Below, piece by piece: positions 21,661 to 25,700 of a DNA stretch of 64,000 nucleotides. The notes beneath the pieces were generated by a model, which saw nothing but the letters and a program-made list of their open reading frames with translations, made no database searches and had not been told where the DNA came from. How positions within the stretch are numbered: position 1 is the stretch's first letter; every line of letters begins with the position of its first letter. Source of the stretch: JAIOSF01 sp963677755 (GTDB lineage Bacteria > Campylobacterota > Campylobacteria > Campylobacterales > Arcobacteraceae); assembly GCA_963677755.1 (NCBI GenBank), contig OY782506.1, positions 1,674,001-1,738,000 on the forward strand, in the 5' to 3' direction. A program made the position numbers and the translations under genes.

Positions 21661-22968
21661 TATATTCGTAGTGATTACAAATCCTGATTCTATTGTAGTA
21701 TTAGTACTATCTAAAAATGGTGTAAATTCATATTCACTTGGATCACCCAAATCATCATCATCTATTTTTTTTACATTTACCCCATAAGTTTTTGTGGCAT
21801 CTAGCGTTGTTTCTTCAGGAGTTTCTACCCCTTCTTTTAAATTTTCTGGAATATTATCCATACTAAATTCAGATGTTGCTTTAATCTCTATCTCAAAATT
21901 TGTTGTTTGATTTTTATCCATAGAGATATTTATCTCAAGATTTCCACTTGAATCTAAGGTATATCCAATATCTTTCGCAAGAGTCCAAGTATTACCTGAT
22001 TGTGTTCCATTTGCACTAAAACCAGTAGGCACACTACCAACAAGAGTAATTGTAACTTCTTCTATTGCAAAACCTATAGGTTGATTTGGAGAGAGTTCAA
22101 TAGTTCTAGAGATTGTATTGGTACCAAAATATGCAGAATCATCCGCATTGATAACTACTGAATCTGCTTCAATACTTGTAATATGTCTATAATCTATGGT
22201 TTCTGCATCTGTTTGTTTTATAATATCCGCTCTATTTGCAGTCTCATTTGTTTTTGGATAGATATTATCATATGAAGTACCACCTCCACCTTTTACTGTT
22301 AATTCATTTGAAGTTGTACTATCTGAAACAGCAATGTGTTGAATATCTATATCAAAAGTTAAAGTTGGTTTTAATCCCTCAGTAACAGCAGTTTCATCTT
22401 CTGTTGAAGACTTTGATTTTGTTTCAGTTGATGTAAAAAGCACAGGGTCAGCTTCAGCCACTTCTACAGCTTCTTGAGTAAATTGACCCACATTTTCATT
22501 AGGTTCATCAATCTCTTTTTCTGTAAGAACTTCAACTTCTTGTATTATGATTATAGGTTGTTTCTCAACTTTTGGAGCGTCATCTTTCGCTTCTTGGTCT
22601 ATTTTTACTTCTAGGCTTGCAGATATAGATTCTAATGGTAAATCATTTACCTCTTCTATGGCAGAAAGAATAGTATCTAAGGTAAGTTTTGTAGCACTAC
22701 CCAAATTAAAAAATGGAGGGTTATCACTATATCCCATTAAAGCCATTGATACAAAAGTAAATGAGCCTTCATTAGGAATATCTATGATGATATCCCCACC
22801 CACTAGTTTGTATTGTAAATCGTTTAGATTAATACCTTTTAAATTAAAATCTACCTCATCACCAGGTCGAACATATACAGATACATTCTCCCCTTTTTCA
22901 GGGATTTTTTTTAATTGAACTTTTTTGTCTTTGTACTTTACTATCTCACTATCTCTAATCTCTGCCAT
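1..22968 (-). CDS. Giant RTX repeat protein, probable type-I-secreted adhesin (3' end beyond the window)
   Basis: One frame stays open from an ATG at 22966-22968 to the window edge: exactly 7656 codons with no stop seen. I checked the register at positions 1, 3001, 6001, 9001, 11941, 16021, 19981 and 21541. At roughly 100 Da per residue the visible part is about 0.77 MDa. There is no Sec signal peptide (it starts MAEIRDSEIVKYKDKK). Residues 1-435 are non-repeat: a compact module containing YVRPGDEVDF, an acidic linker, then a beta-rich domain. From about residue 436 onward the protein is built of glycine/aspartate nonapeptides (GGxGxDTLx) alternating with VDYS...VTVDL strands and IENVxGT motifs. 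RTX repeats bind Ca2+ in the parallel beta-roll fold, and such proteins leave by type I secretion using a C-terminal signal, which would lie outside the window. An AAAAGG ribosome site lies about 9 bases before the ATG. An adhesin or biofilm role is inferred from the architecture; a giant bacteriocin-like or S-layer protein is possible. Confidence 0.93.
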   Translation of the reverse strand, partial: MAEIRDSEIVKYKDKKVQLKKIPEKGENVSVYVRPGDEVDFNLKGINLNDLQYKLVGGDIIIDIPNEGSFTFVSMALMGYSDNPPFFNLGSATKLTLDTILSAIEEVNDLPLESISASLEVKIDQEAKDDAPKVEKQPIIIIQEVEVLTEKEIDEPNENVGQFTQEAVEVAEADPVLFTSTETKSKSSTEDETAVTEGLKPTLTFDIDIQHIAVSDSTTSNELTVKGGGGTSYDNIYPKTNETANRADIIKQTDAETIDYRHITSIEADSVVINADDSAYFGTNTISRTIELSPNQPIGFAIEEVTITLVGSVPTGFSANGTQSGNTWTLAKDIGYTLDSSGNLEINISMDKNQTTNFEIEIKATSEFSMDNIPENLKEGVETPEETTLDATKTYGVNVKKIDDDDLGDPSEYEFTPFLDSTNTTIESGFVITTNINDNIIYGSETVENTINGGLANDTITTGNANDTVDGNDGIDVLDYSSYDNIDNDMGINADLSTLDGSGNAKVIKMYASHTDTIREIENITGTQDNDTITGDDNTNVLIGESGNDTLKGLAGQDTLEGGAGTDTLEGGADADILKGGAGKDTASYENALGAVTVDLDDEGNERGKASGADGSDTLYDIENVKGSAYADTITGDDSTNILEGLDGDDTFYVSGGSDTIYGGSGTNDVNGDTIDASNSDVAHKIDLAGGQVIGEGSAEIYDVENAIGSKNGDLISGSNVKNTLQGGKGDDTLKGLAGDDFLYGNEGDDTLSGGAGNDYIDGGYDALETTGDFVDYSDVGGTGGIRVDLSIQDGVTSQNTINAGEDILFNIENVIGTKNTDMIIDDANDDNTILASGGDDYILTKGGNDSVDGGVGNDTLSFEEFDNSVTFDLSLGSVQSTDNGNITINSIENLKGTIFGDSLTGSSSINELFGNFGDDYLDGKENNDTLYGGAGNDTLIGGAGNDTLDGGKNSDYSRLQLTSTTAMAITIGTVLISATGANASELIADFLDKFKEENATKILNGEEPLGDIYSDGTDIFISSSEAITSPTNVTVDNSFTFIDTADYSTIGSESIEVQMLDAGDSTVTVTDGSVDTLIDIERVVGSSQDDIMYGNSDENIFLGGKGDDQLTGGAGADTIYGGDGDDTITGGADVDVLDGGKGDDTFIATVGDGADTIDGGEDSDTLDYSSYTSTDGGISILLNGATETKVKIAGVEEDSIKNIENVTTGDANDTLSGDDKDNTLISKGGDDTLSGGKGDDTLDGGDNGIIKATNSSGDEVALDIVIGDIVFNNDGDNTNGTNTTYYRALTDQSGIDLDTVDFTSANWEVYKYGDTVDYSYIDDVGANTKGVVVDLANKTASDMSGSTQFLVGTDTLIDIENANGSKHDDSLIGNEQLNTLNGEAGNDFLSGGGEADVLNGGLGNDILKGGTGDDVLNGGDGIDTADFSDANDKINVDLSNTGSIDIGAGLGSDTFNSIEGAIGGDYDDTLKGTTDANTLIGGGGNDTLLGNGTSALTTAGTYDYLDGGAGEDDFVSFDGVVGDVTVNLGLDYSSDTSEGHTYNDSDNTVYNYQDGGAAGNLQIKNVENLQGGTGNDTFIGNSSSNTLEGGAGDDWLSGNSNNNLLDGGVNTVVGDTADYSSITSGVGIKANMNAGTDSTSLYGEVEYNATFVDTLKDIENIRGSKNGDQIIGDTDDGVDNLFEGMAGADTISGGSGDDIIYGNNKTNTDSSDDLADILSGGSGTDTLYGQAGDDTLSGDTGVDTLYGGAGNDSVNLSYLNTTANGATVDFVNNTTNDGTDTDTLDSIESAIGSDNADTFKMDSSFTTDTNTIDGKSGTDTLDYSNYTSNGITVDLSDENEQEIVSGDFDSIKDVENLIGGTKNDTLTGSDGKNSLDGNEGSDRFYGSLGEDTIDGGTDATSNDTDVADYSTMTAKVVVTGSGTSYTVLKPDSNSDTLTNIEEIQGSDYKDEMTGDNVSSTDDIFKGGDNADTLIGNLGNDSLYGEEGDDTLRGGAGDDYLHGGIGGSDTADFSDATVSGIDVDLSVTGTQTVGGNLGTDTLVDIENVIGSDFDDTITGNNYANTLKGGIGNDTFNFLDGETTGDYIDGGADVDTVDYSDLTSKIEVDLDEENNGATTVTVGTNSSDHQIENVENITGTSQHDTISGNSSQNTLIGGAGDDTLDGEGGVDAAHLDTLIGGLGDDTFVVNDTGFTHYDGTTDQGTGYVDTADFSQIANATNKRVDVDLENGTFQLDDGSGTFGNIANTTFSGIEGAIGGKGDDTIVGTTTANTLIGGEGDDTLLGNGASSGIDYIDGGTGNETDGDFVSFNYASADGVTVDLSNGSAQDINNDSVDDLQILNIENLEGSVGDDSLTGNASDNILKGLAGNDTFVSSAGDDTIYGGDATTVDVMDYSNGSKVNVDLTKVTEQVIKTSGTDTLDGIEKIIGSGENDTLIGDAEENTFEGGAGADTLEGGAGADSLDGGADNDILRGGIGNDILDGGTSGSDTADYSLRDQAIYADLASATPEVIIDTDDAVPDGDISHEFDNAVDETDTINRIENITGGSNDDTFIGNSDANTLKGGSGADTFLVKDTANVSGDYIDGGSETGGARGNDTVDYSALGTSESVIISLNDTSVTNVTLSGTSNHHKLIDIENVIGTKGTDTIEGDSVDNVLDGFSGNNDTVSYASSSNGVYVNLSNDQINANGNLTGILANTAQGVVNNSEIGTDTIKNFDDVVGGIGNDTLVGSSGTNTLTGGNGDDLLLGLDGADKFIGGLGNDTVSYLLDNSGVDVSLRSATGTDGWNNTDTYETINNITGSAHDDTIEGDAGANTLDGAGGTNTLTYENVTVGGVTVNLSQEINDTGSDGIDTIKNFQNLIGSSTQSDNLTGNNEVNTIKGLGGNDTIDGGTNSDELYGGSGNDTFKVTLGDGSDTIDGYDDTASPDNDDDSNKDTVDFSAIDSGYHVEVDLQTTNNAIVTNGTTIDQTDTLANIENIIGTNNNDIIIGNDEVNIIDGGAGDDQITGNGGADTLKGGTGADTFKGDNFTGDVIDGGTGLDGAGDTVDYTGLNNKVTVTLAESGSYAEVDIDVNLADHKIANIENITGSSAGDQITGNSEINTILGGDGDDTIDGGLGADHLDGGEANQNTLSYESISKSVRVDLGKNSAITDLDSDGFTYNSTTGVNEDTDDEQDTILNFKTAIGSKVGDTLIAGDSGNTLYGSDGEDTLIGGSGVDYLDGGLDSDRFILNADNQEDTIIGGSGTGSDTIDYSALSASNQIEVTLNGSGISTVSINGDTADKIQDIENVMGTKGDDTITGDGSANTLEGNEGKDTLSGKAGEDTLRGGDNDDILKGGDDVDYLYGDDGDDTLDGGEGIDYLDGGTHTEGIGDFVSFSSESIKSLALNLKEVDGSGYAQAELDNVGDDYLKDIENITATNQNDTIVGNSSINTIVGLNGDDIITGDGGADILDGGKGDDIFKAGIYNTTTNLLEDGDDGADTIDGGTDSETNGDTVDYSAISKSINVTLADDADTDATVNITDYDNDTIRNIENITGSQVDDIISGNKEDNTLKGDAGDDTLYGAGGDDVLDGGSHTTGDTADYTLANTAITVDMSNTAWEVSDDGDSGKDNLIDIEKIIGSTNNDTMSGSTSSASSDTFYGGAGSDTISGGLGADELKGYGLSTGTDSDIDTVSYAYVGIADEVTVDLSTGTATVDVSGDTSDSDTLSGFENIIGGAGVDTLTGSDVANIIQGGASGDTITGGLGADDLQGEAGQDTFIATSADDGIDAIDGGADNDTVDYSSLGASNNITSLTLAETGDTATIAITGGDADTLKSIENVIGTQGKDTIVGNSQSNILKGGLGDDSLDGKGENDSLYGEAGDDYLKGGTGDDYLNGGTHTDGIGDTVDYSDAILAVTVDMSGSSVEVNANLGTDTLVDIENVKGSNYDDIFYSDINNANTFYGNGEVVVGDTVDYFNYDNGLKDTDDYIIANIGTGTVSVYADKVDDNVDDALDNDGTVALTATDKLDNIENITGSAGDDTITGDGNKNTLKGLDGADVISGGAGNDILDGGAGDDDTVSYSYETTDGVTVDLQNNTGIVNALNDSDTLSGFENVTGTNQADKIIMASTGTLTSVANKIDGLIGTDTVSYENYSVDLTVDLSNSLVATGDNDYLTDIENVIGGIANDTFKTNTSVSNQFDGNDGNDTVDYSSLNESVKVTLNDATPATVTLSTSANDTVLNIENIKGGSANDTLIGDTQDNILTGNGGEDTLNGVDGEDTLYGGANNDSLIGGAGEDSIEGEAGDDTIEGGSDNDIIYGDSRTDLAISGDDVIDAGTGHDTVYAGLGNDQVDGNDGDDSLIGDGGNDTISGGAGADTIYGDDEASSAGVVGNDELSGGLGNDKIYGGYGDDLIAGNAGDDILVGGLGNDTVDYRTATSGVTVDLGDDGSIAQDVGGGEGLDKITEIENVLGSKYDDTFYTDIAANNTFDGGTDAGNEIDSGEVFGDTVDYSDKLDQSGDNVTVDLSTATATATVVDASGETHIDTLINIENITGTSGDDIISGSDEVNTLSGKAGDDTLQGGDGNDILDGGANNDTATYTYAGSAVNVDLDGGTAEVNGTDKDTLIDIENIDGSDYGDTIIMKAGANPNIIDGKDNTGGTDTVSYEKYTVGVTVDLRDETSQDILGDTTDKDTLKNIENLVGGTGNDIFTGSDLIDNSLSGGAGDDSFNVSTGNDYINGGSESDDSRGSDTVDYSSILDGDTDSTTGGINVTLNSSTKVNLTVDSDNDGLFETSADDKTDEIINIENVIGTKNNDTITGDIGVNTLSGDAGDDILDGGSDSDTLIGGAGNDTFKGGAGNYNDVIYGGASNGVDSGNDTVDYSSATASVTVNLDDTTGESVEAGATGYGKGIEQGLDSLFGIENVVGSTLSDSFVTNANEVNIIDGGDHGLDGDTIDYSSKATAIDVTLTGATLADVVVDGSGTTNDDQIQNIENVIGSTGNDNIFGDDSANTLDGNIGDDTLSGGLGNDRLIGGTGNNTVSYKYATASGVTVDLDAGTGTVNASDDDILSQIQNVIGTDLEDKITGSSVVNTLSGGDSNDTFYSSGQSDTINGDGDTDTMDYSNSTGQKISVDLSTTLAKVDAIAGDFSSPVYTDTLNSIENISGTNNDDTITGDGLANLLQGNDGKDTLDGAGGADVIDGGANDDLIIMSDKGEALGDDIDGGTGFDTINYQGLGEGVTINMQGVTDVSVTVGTDTGHHTFTGIENIIGTNHNDTITADGETNKIIGMEGDDTLSGSADNDVLYGGNEDNDLASSGADVLNGDAGDDTLYGGDGLDKLYGGDGKDTLYGDVGDDILEGEAGDDLIYGGDGKDTIKVGLGADIAYGEAGDDTFVFQRSDVDDDIIYGGNDTTNEGSDTVDYSQSFNGMVITLKNNYAAGTAVSADQGTDTLYGIENVIGSDTDVYADTITGNNLVNTLSGKAGDDTLYGGDESDTLYGGADDDALYGQTGVDSIDGEAGDDKIYGGEDSDILTGGAGNDTFYATAQDDGTDTIDGGNEADSSRGSDTVDYSALTDSDNKIVATLDEDIDTNSNVEVYDDSGVLQHTDTIKNIENITGTSGDDTFTGNTSANILDGGADGIDKVNYNYTALTAGVTVNLHAGTASDGDTLKSIEYVVGSDFDDTFITSSTVDNTIEGGTNTLNGGDWIDYSSNGATDLVLNLKDTTDDFATAYVSGSSKEDKLKDIENVKGTTGDDIITGDDGVNTLQGNSGDDTIDGGVGADILEGNVGDDTFVGTNFDGDNIDGGTNTSVGDTVDYSQVLTHGVTVDLSDTDGDNVDINGNTHTLTDIENIKGTDQADNITGNDQDNVLEGNADNDIISGLDGEDTLKGGDGEDTLKGGLGEDVLEGGDDNDTLEGGVGNDELYGGEGSDTADYSYSSSTINATSTSSIIVGGTEIDFRSSIENIIGSNVAGTGDNISDVDTTDTTNTLVGLDGDDTITEGAGNDTVIGGAGDDYIYAGIGDDEINGDGDFGTFTTTINGNDTLDFTNVDIDDDTGDNRVVNSIDEDATSGGTDAYKGIEIDLSLTTEQRIHAQFGNDTITNIENVIGTGKSDYIKGNDSANLIEGKDGNDYLIGLNGADTFKGGGGADTIDFSAGGQKIIVDMNKEQTDGDDSTYRVQNDGYGNKEYIDSVEHIITGSGEDTVYGDDQANSIVTAAGDDSIRGGEGSDYIDGGGEGSNGDTVDFSDLDSSVTVTLNGTNEGSAISGTDTDTLKDIENVIGTSEDDSITGDDRANTIISGEGDDSIKAGAGQDYIDGQGGLSDTADFSDGTQEIDIDLSKTAQDISDESTLRVANDGFGNAEYIDGVENIIGTNLADTIIGDDQGNKFEGGLEADTLYGNGGADILIGGTGADTFRAGAGNDTIYGASQNSTDTDGDRDVIDYSDVNVAMTINLESNQANGTGQGVDTLYDIQDVLGSTIEDTITGKTGEVNSLMGQGGDDTFHATLDGDFIYGGSVTAGTHSDDGTADTVDYSAIDTTDGRAINVDLSRDDGDDTTNSEAEVQLTTDAGVFDNLEGIENIIGTQNADFIKGSDVAGEVNTLDGDAGNDTFYSSNGVDSFIGGEGVDTLDFSTNGAVSVNVDLSLDKTVNDGFNYADYIANDIEIIIGSTNVDTIVGDSANNTLKGNDGADTIYGGSGADSIEGGIGADTLKGDGGADKIYGGADGDFIYGGEGNDIIDGETGDDTIYFGTGDDNITGGEGADTLTYQEQLNTHTGITVTLDTDGGTIDVGADGTDTLTEHIETIIGTGLTDHFNGYTGAIVGTDDYKDTFKGLLGSDTFSGGRGDDYLDGGSGTDTLIFTDALHGVDVDLSVTQNISDTATYKVKDDGFGDQDYVIDIENIVGTSFVDTLAGDANANSIAGGDSADTILLSTGKDTLNGEGGSDWLSLENHQANVDLANGTHDGYVVNRDDTDAEKTIITSIENIIDAQTSTLTKRLWGSDEANIFIGYDGIDNIFGRDGNDVVDAGSGDDRVYANERTTSNAIGTGIDTLMGGAGTDILDFRSDEMSGGQSSSIILQDATYDSDFDSSTAEVALTSQSTTINLSGLDSYSGNQTFVEITDGTGNTDYIYVDGSGNSDFENFYLSSGSDVFVGDDAVNIVNAYEGNDIILGMGGNDIINAHNGNDKIYGGFGDDVINAGSGDDTILNDEGTDTIDGSSNGAVGDTMAFKENGTSGVVVNLSGSTLTYDDDSKTIAGNRTIDTYTNTETVTNIENIIGTGNKDFVYGNGSSNTLLMGDGNDTIYGSEGQDYIDGEGNQDLLDYSNLDNDLYVYVNLTSNSATIGTLTQSVLNIEDVRGSDNTDHIYANGSKNTLWGGDANDYLYGYGGDDTIYGEDGDDLLDGGTGNNYIYGGDTGQTNGDTVQYTTESNVTVDLNDNGDAIATIVGGRTDHLFDIENITGSTSADNISGNSGKNTLSGRGGEDILDGEAGDDYIDGGADADTITGGIGNDTLKGGTGNDLFIAALGDGDDAIDGGDDIDVVDYSNATGPLNVTLGASGDATVDSVGTGTDTLTNIEGFYGTSSNDTLTGNTDNNVFEGRGGDDTLTGYSGDDTLLGGEGDDTLIGGTGNDTIDGGNDGTNGDWIDYSGSGSAININLRADADHASSTTEGTDQIT

Positions 22969-22998
22969 AAGAAAACCTTTTAGTTTGAAATAAACTCT

Positions 22999-23013
22999 AT
23001 TATACTTATTATA
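22999..23013 (-). promoter_or_regulatory. Candidate -10 elements for the giant RTX gene
   Basis: Two TATAAT hexamers on the minus strand (22999-23004 and 23008-23013) lie about 30-45 bases upstream of the giant gene's ATG. No convincing -35 box is seen, which is usual in Campylobacterota. Which hexamer is used cannot be told from sequence. Confidence 0.45.
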
Positions 23014-23050
23014 CAATAACTTTTCCAAAAAACAAAATAGTTTAAATATA

Positions 23051-23059
23051 TGCTATAAT
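23051..23059 (+). promoter_or_regulatory. Extended -10 promoter for rimB-rimK-peptidase operon
   Basis: TGCTATAAT is a perfect extended -10 (TGnTATAAT), 29 bases before the rimB ATG. A ribosome site (AGGA at 23079-23082) follows. It is divergent from the giant gene's promoter, so the 119-base gap serves both directions. Confidence 0.6.
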
Positions 23060-23087
23060 ATTATTAGATTTAAAGATTAGGATTAGG

Positions 23088-23510
23088 ATGATTAATAAAA
23101 CAATTATTGGGAAAAGGGAGTTCATTTCTATTATTGATTTGGAACTTTTTGATTTAGATGCAAAAGTTGATACTGGTGCTGATTCTAATGCTTTACATTG
23201 TGATCATATTGAGATTAACGAAGATAAAGTAAGCTTTACACTTCTTGATGAAATCCATAAAGCTTATCATGGTAAAAGAATGACTTTTCCGATTTATAAA
23301 ATAAAAAAAGTAAAAAGTTCAAATGGACAAGTTCAAGAGAGACCTTCTATAAAAGTAAATGTGAATTTTATGGGTAAAAATTATAAAAGTATTATCTCAT
23401 TAACTAATAGAGCAGATATGAAATACCCTATGTTAATAGGGAGAAAGTTTTTAAGCGGATATTTTATTGTTGATGTAGAAAAAGAGTATTTAAGTAAAGA
23501 GATGAAATAA
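23088..23510 (+). CDS. rimB: RimB-like retropepsin-type protease (DUF785 / ATP-dependent zinc protease family)
   Basis: This 140-residue protein carries a retropepsin-like active-site motif, AKVDTGADSNALH, with the aspartate at residue 28, and a later hydrophobic loop PMLIGRKFL typical of the family. In Pseudomonas the family member RimB works with RimK, the ligase that adds glutamates to ribosomal protein S6. The gene is first in a three-gene operon: rimK starts 8 bases after its stop. The start is supported by AGGA just upstream and an extended -10 promoter. The family name 'ATP-dependent zinc protease' is historical; the visible motif is that of an aspartyl protease. The substrate is not knowable from sequence. 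Confidence 0.85.
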   Translation: MINKTIIGKREFISIIDLELFDLDAKVDTGADSNALHCDHIEINEDKVSFTLLDEIHKAYHGKRMTFPIYKIKKVKSSNGQVQERPSIKVNVNFMGKNYKSIISLTNRADMKYPMLIGRKFLSGYFIVDVEKEYLSKEMK

Positions 23511-23518
23511 GGAAAATT

Positions 23519-24454
23519 ATGAGAGTTTATATCTTATCAAGAAGTCCATCGTTGTATTCAACAAGAAGACTAGTAGAAGCAGGAAAACAAAGAGGTTGGG
23601 ATATTCAAGTTATTGACTATTTGAAGTGTGCTATAGAGATTATGAAAGGTGAGTTAAAAGTCAATTACCAAGGGAAAGAACTTCCAGCACCTGATGCTAT
23701 TATTCCTAGAATTGGAGCTAGTCGTACCTTTTATGGAACAGCAATGGTGAGACACTTTGAGATGATGGATGTATTTTCTACCTCTGGAAATTTAGCTATT
23801 AAAAGAAGTCGTGATAAGCTTAGAAGTTTACAAGTTCTTTCAAAATTTGATGTAGATATGCCAAAAACTGTATTTGCTTCAAATAAGTCAAATGCAAAAG
23901 ATGTGATTGCTTTAAGTGGTGGGGCTCCACTTGTTCTTAAAATCTTAGAGGGAACTCAAGGGGTTGGAGTAGTACTTGTTGATAGTGAAAAAGCTGCAAA
24001 GTCAGTTTTAGATGCTTTTTATGGGATGGAGGTAAACCTACTTGTACAAGAGTTTATCGAAGAAGCTGGTGGTACTGATATTCGAGCATTTGTAGTTGGA
24101 GGGGAAGTTGTTGGTGCTATGAAAAGACAAGGTGCTGATGGTGATTTTCGTTCAAACTTACACCAAGGTGGAAGTGCAACAGCACATAAACTAACTAGAA
24201 AAGAAAAATCAACAGCCCTAGCTGCTGCAAAAGCTATGGGTCTTGGGGTTTGTGGTGTTGATATGATACCATCAAGTAGAGGTCCCCTTGTGATGGAGGT
24301 GAATTCAAGCCCAGGATTAGAGGGTATTGAAAAATCAACTGGAATTGATATTGCAAGTAAAATTATCGATTATATTGAGAAAAATGTAACACCAAGTTCT
24401 CCAGAAAATCCCACTAAAAAACGAAAAATCAAAAGAGATAATATTGGAGCATAA
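23519..24454 (+). CDS. rimK: RimK-family ATP-grasp glutamate ligase
   Basis: 311 residues. The N-terminal half is the RimK pre-ATP-grasp domain (starts MRVYILSRSPSLYSTRRLVE), followed by ATP-grasp motifs: a glycine-rich loop at LEGTQGVGVVLV, the VQEFIEEAGGTDIRAFVVG segment, and the metal-binding end VMEVNSSPGLEGIE. RimK ligates L-glutamate residues to the C terminus of ribosomal protein S6 and can make poly-alpha-glutamate. The length fits E. coli RimK (about 300) plus a basic C-terminal tail rich in Lys and Arg (about residues 293-311). It lies between rimB and the M42 peptidase with gaps of 8 and 9 bases, so all three are probably co-transcribed. Whether S6 is the target here is inference. 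Confidence 0.9.
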   Translation: MRVYILSRSPSLYSTRRLVEAGKQRGWDIQVIDYLKCAIEIMKGELKVNYQGKELPAPDAIIPRIGASRTFYGTAMVRHFEMMDVFSTSGNLAIKRSRDKLRSLQVLSKFDVDMPKTVFASNKSNAKDVIALSGGAPLVLKILEGTQGVGVVLVDSEKAAKSVLDAFYGMEVNLLVQEFIEEAGGTDIRAFVVGGEVVGAMKRQGADGDFRSNLHQGGSATAHKLTRKEKSTALAAAKAMGLGVCGVDMIPSSRGPLVMEVNSSPGLEGIEKSTGIDIASKIIDYIEKNVTPSSPENPTKKRKIKRDNIGA

Positions 24455-24463
24455 AATATAAAA

Positions 24464-25507
24464 ATGGAACTTTTTTATGATATTTTAAAACAACTTATAC
24501 GAATCCCAAGCGTTGTTGGTGCAGAACATCCTTTTTTTATGTTTGTAAAAAGGGAGTTAGAGGAGCTTGGACTTGTAGTTGAGTATTACGATGGTGTTCT
24601 TGTAGCAAAAGGTAGTGATCCATCAAGTGGCTATATCTCAGCACATGCAGATAGACATGGTCTTATTTGTACAGGACACAATGAGTTTCAATATGCAGCT
24701 TTTATTGCAAAAAATCAAGCTGATTTAACTGGAAATTCAAACTCTGAACAACTCTTGAAAAACTTTACAGATAGATTTGTAGAGCAAAAAGTACAAGCCT
24801 ATGAACCTTGGTCTGGTAGTTATTTGGGATTAGGTGTGATAAAAGAAGCTTTTTTATGCCAGCGAAGAAACAATATTATATTTAAAGTAGATGGGTTTGA
24901 TTATCTTATGCCAGGTACCCCAATAGCCTTTATGGATAAACTTAAAATAGATGAAAATCGATTGGTTTTTGCCCAACTAGACAATGTAATATCAGTTGCA
25001 ATGATTATCTATATGTACACAAAAGGGTACAAAGGAACTGCTTTTTTTACAGCATCTGAAGAGGCTGGGAAAAGTTGGCGATTTTTATTAGAATATTTTA
25101 GAAGGTTTGATATTGATACAAAACAACTTCTTGTTTTAGACACTAGCCCATATAAAGATGTTGAAGATATTCGTCATCTTGATGTGATATTACGAAATAG
25201 AGATCAAAATGGTGTATTTCGATCTTCATTAAAAAATGAGATTAAAAATATCTGTATTGAAAATAATATCAGCTACCATTTTAAAGATGCCTATTTAAAA
25301 AACCTTATGTTACAAAACAATACTAAAGGTTCTCTTGGAGTTACAGAATTAGGACGAATAATCCATGCTACTAAAGGTACTATTCAAGGGGCAACATTAC
25401 AACTTCCAACTATTGGATACCATACAGTAGAAGAGACAACTACCGAAAAATCTATAGAGAGTATGATACTTATACTTTCAAAACTTTACGATGTAGAAAA
25501 TATTTAA
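24464..25507 (+). CDS. M42-family-like zinc aminopeptidase linked to rimK
   Basis: 347 residues with the ordered metal ligands expected for the M42/M20-like clan: SAHADRHGL (His and Asp), FAQLDNVIS (bridging Asp), the catalytic pair in ASEEAGKS, LVLDTSPY (Asp) and a C-terminal GYHTVEE (His). The spacing is that of tetrahedral aminopeptidases, but the middle is diverged from classical M42 enzymes. It resembles peptidases found near amide-ligase or osmolyte genes. It is the third gene of the rimB-rimK operon. A plausible job is trimming the glutamate tails or glutamyl peptides made by RimK; this is inferred from position only. Confidence 0.75.
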   Translation: MELFYDILKQLIRIPSVVGAEHPFFMFVKRELEELGLVVEYYDGVLVAKGSDPSSGYISAHADRHGLICTGHNEFQYAAFIAKNQADLTGNSNSEQLLKNFTDRFVEQKVQAYEPWSGSYLGLGVIKEAFLCQRRNNIIFKVDGFDYLMPGTPIAFMDKLKIDENRLVFAQLDNVISVAMIIYMYTKGYKGTAFFTASEEAGKSWRFLLEYFRRFDIDTKQLLVLDTSPYKDVEDIRHLDVILRNRDQNGVFRSSLKNEIKNICIENNISYHFKDAYLKNLMLQNNTKGSLGVTELGRIIHATKGTIQGATLQLPTIGYHTVEETTTEKSIESMILILSKLYDVENI

Positions 25508-25550
25508 AAATTTATATTTTATATTTTATATCTATTGTTTTTTACATTTT

Positions 25551-25562
25551 TTTTCGCGAAAA
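25551..25562. repeat. 12-base perfect palindrome TTTTCGCGAAAA
   Basis: A self-complementary 12-mer sits in the 193-base gap between the M42 peptidase and the Ser/Thr-rich gene, in otherwise AT-only sequence. It could be part of a terminator (a T-run precedes it, an A-run follows) or a small operator. No more can be said. Confidence 0.3.
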
Positions 25563-25700
25563 CTTACAAAAAAAATCATCTTTAAATACTCATTTATTCT
25601 CTTAATAGTATCCCAAAAGTACCCACTATAACCCTTGGTATTTACTTTCTGTTGTCTTTTATATGATACAATTTATAAAAGAACATGGGAGAGATTTAAA

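Noticed and set aside
705..22918. Some 20 small open frames on the plus strand (and one on the minus strand in another frame) between 705 and 22918
   Set aside because: All lie inside the giant RTX frame. Their translations are low-complexity strings (His/Leu-rich or Ser/Pro-rich) that are what the repeat codons give when read backwards or shifted; none has a domain or a ribosome site.
25635..25700. Upstream ATG extension of the Ser/Thr-rich gene
   Set aside because: The extra 22 residues come from promoter-like sequence (TATATGATACAAT), and GGGAGA lies right before the inner ATG at 25701.
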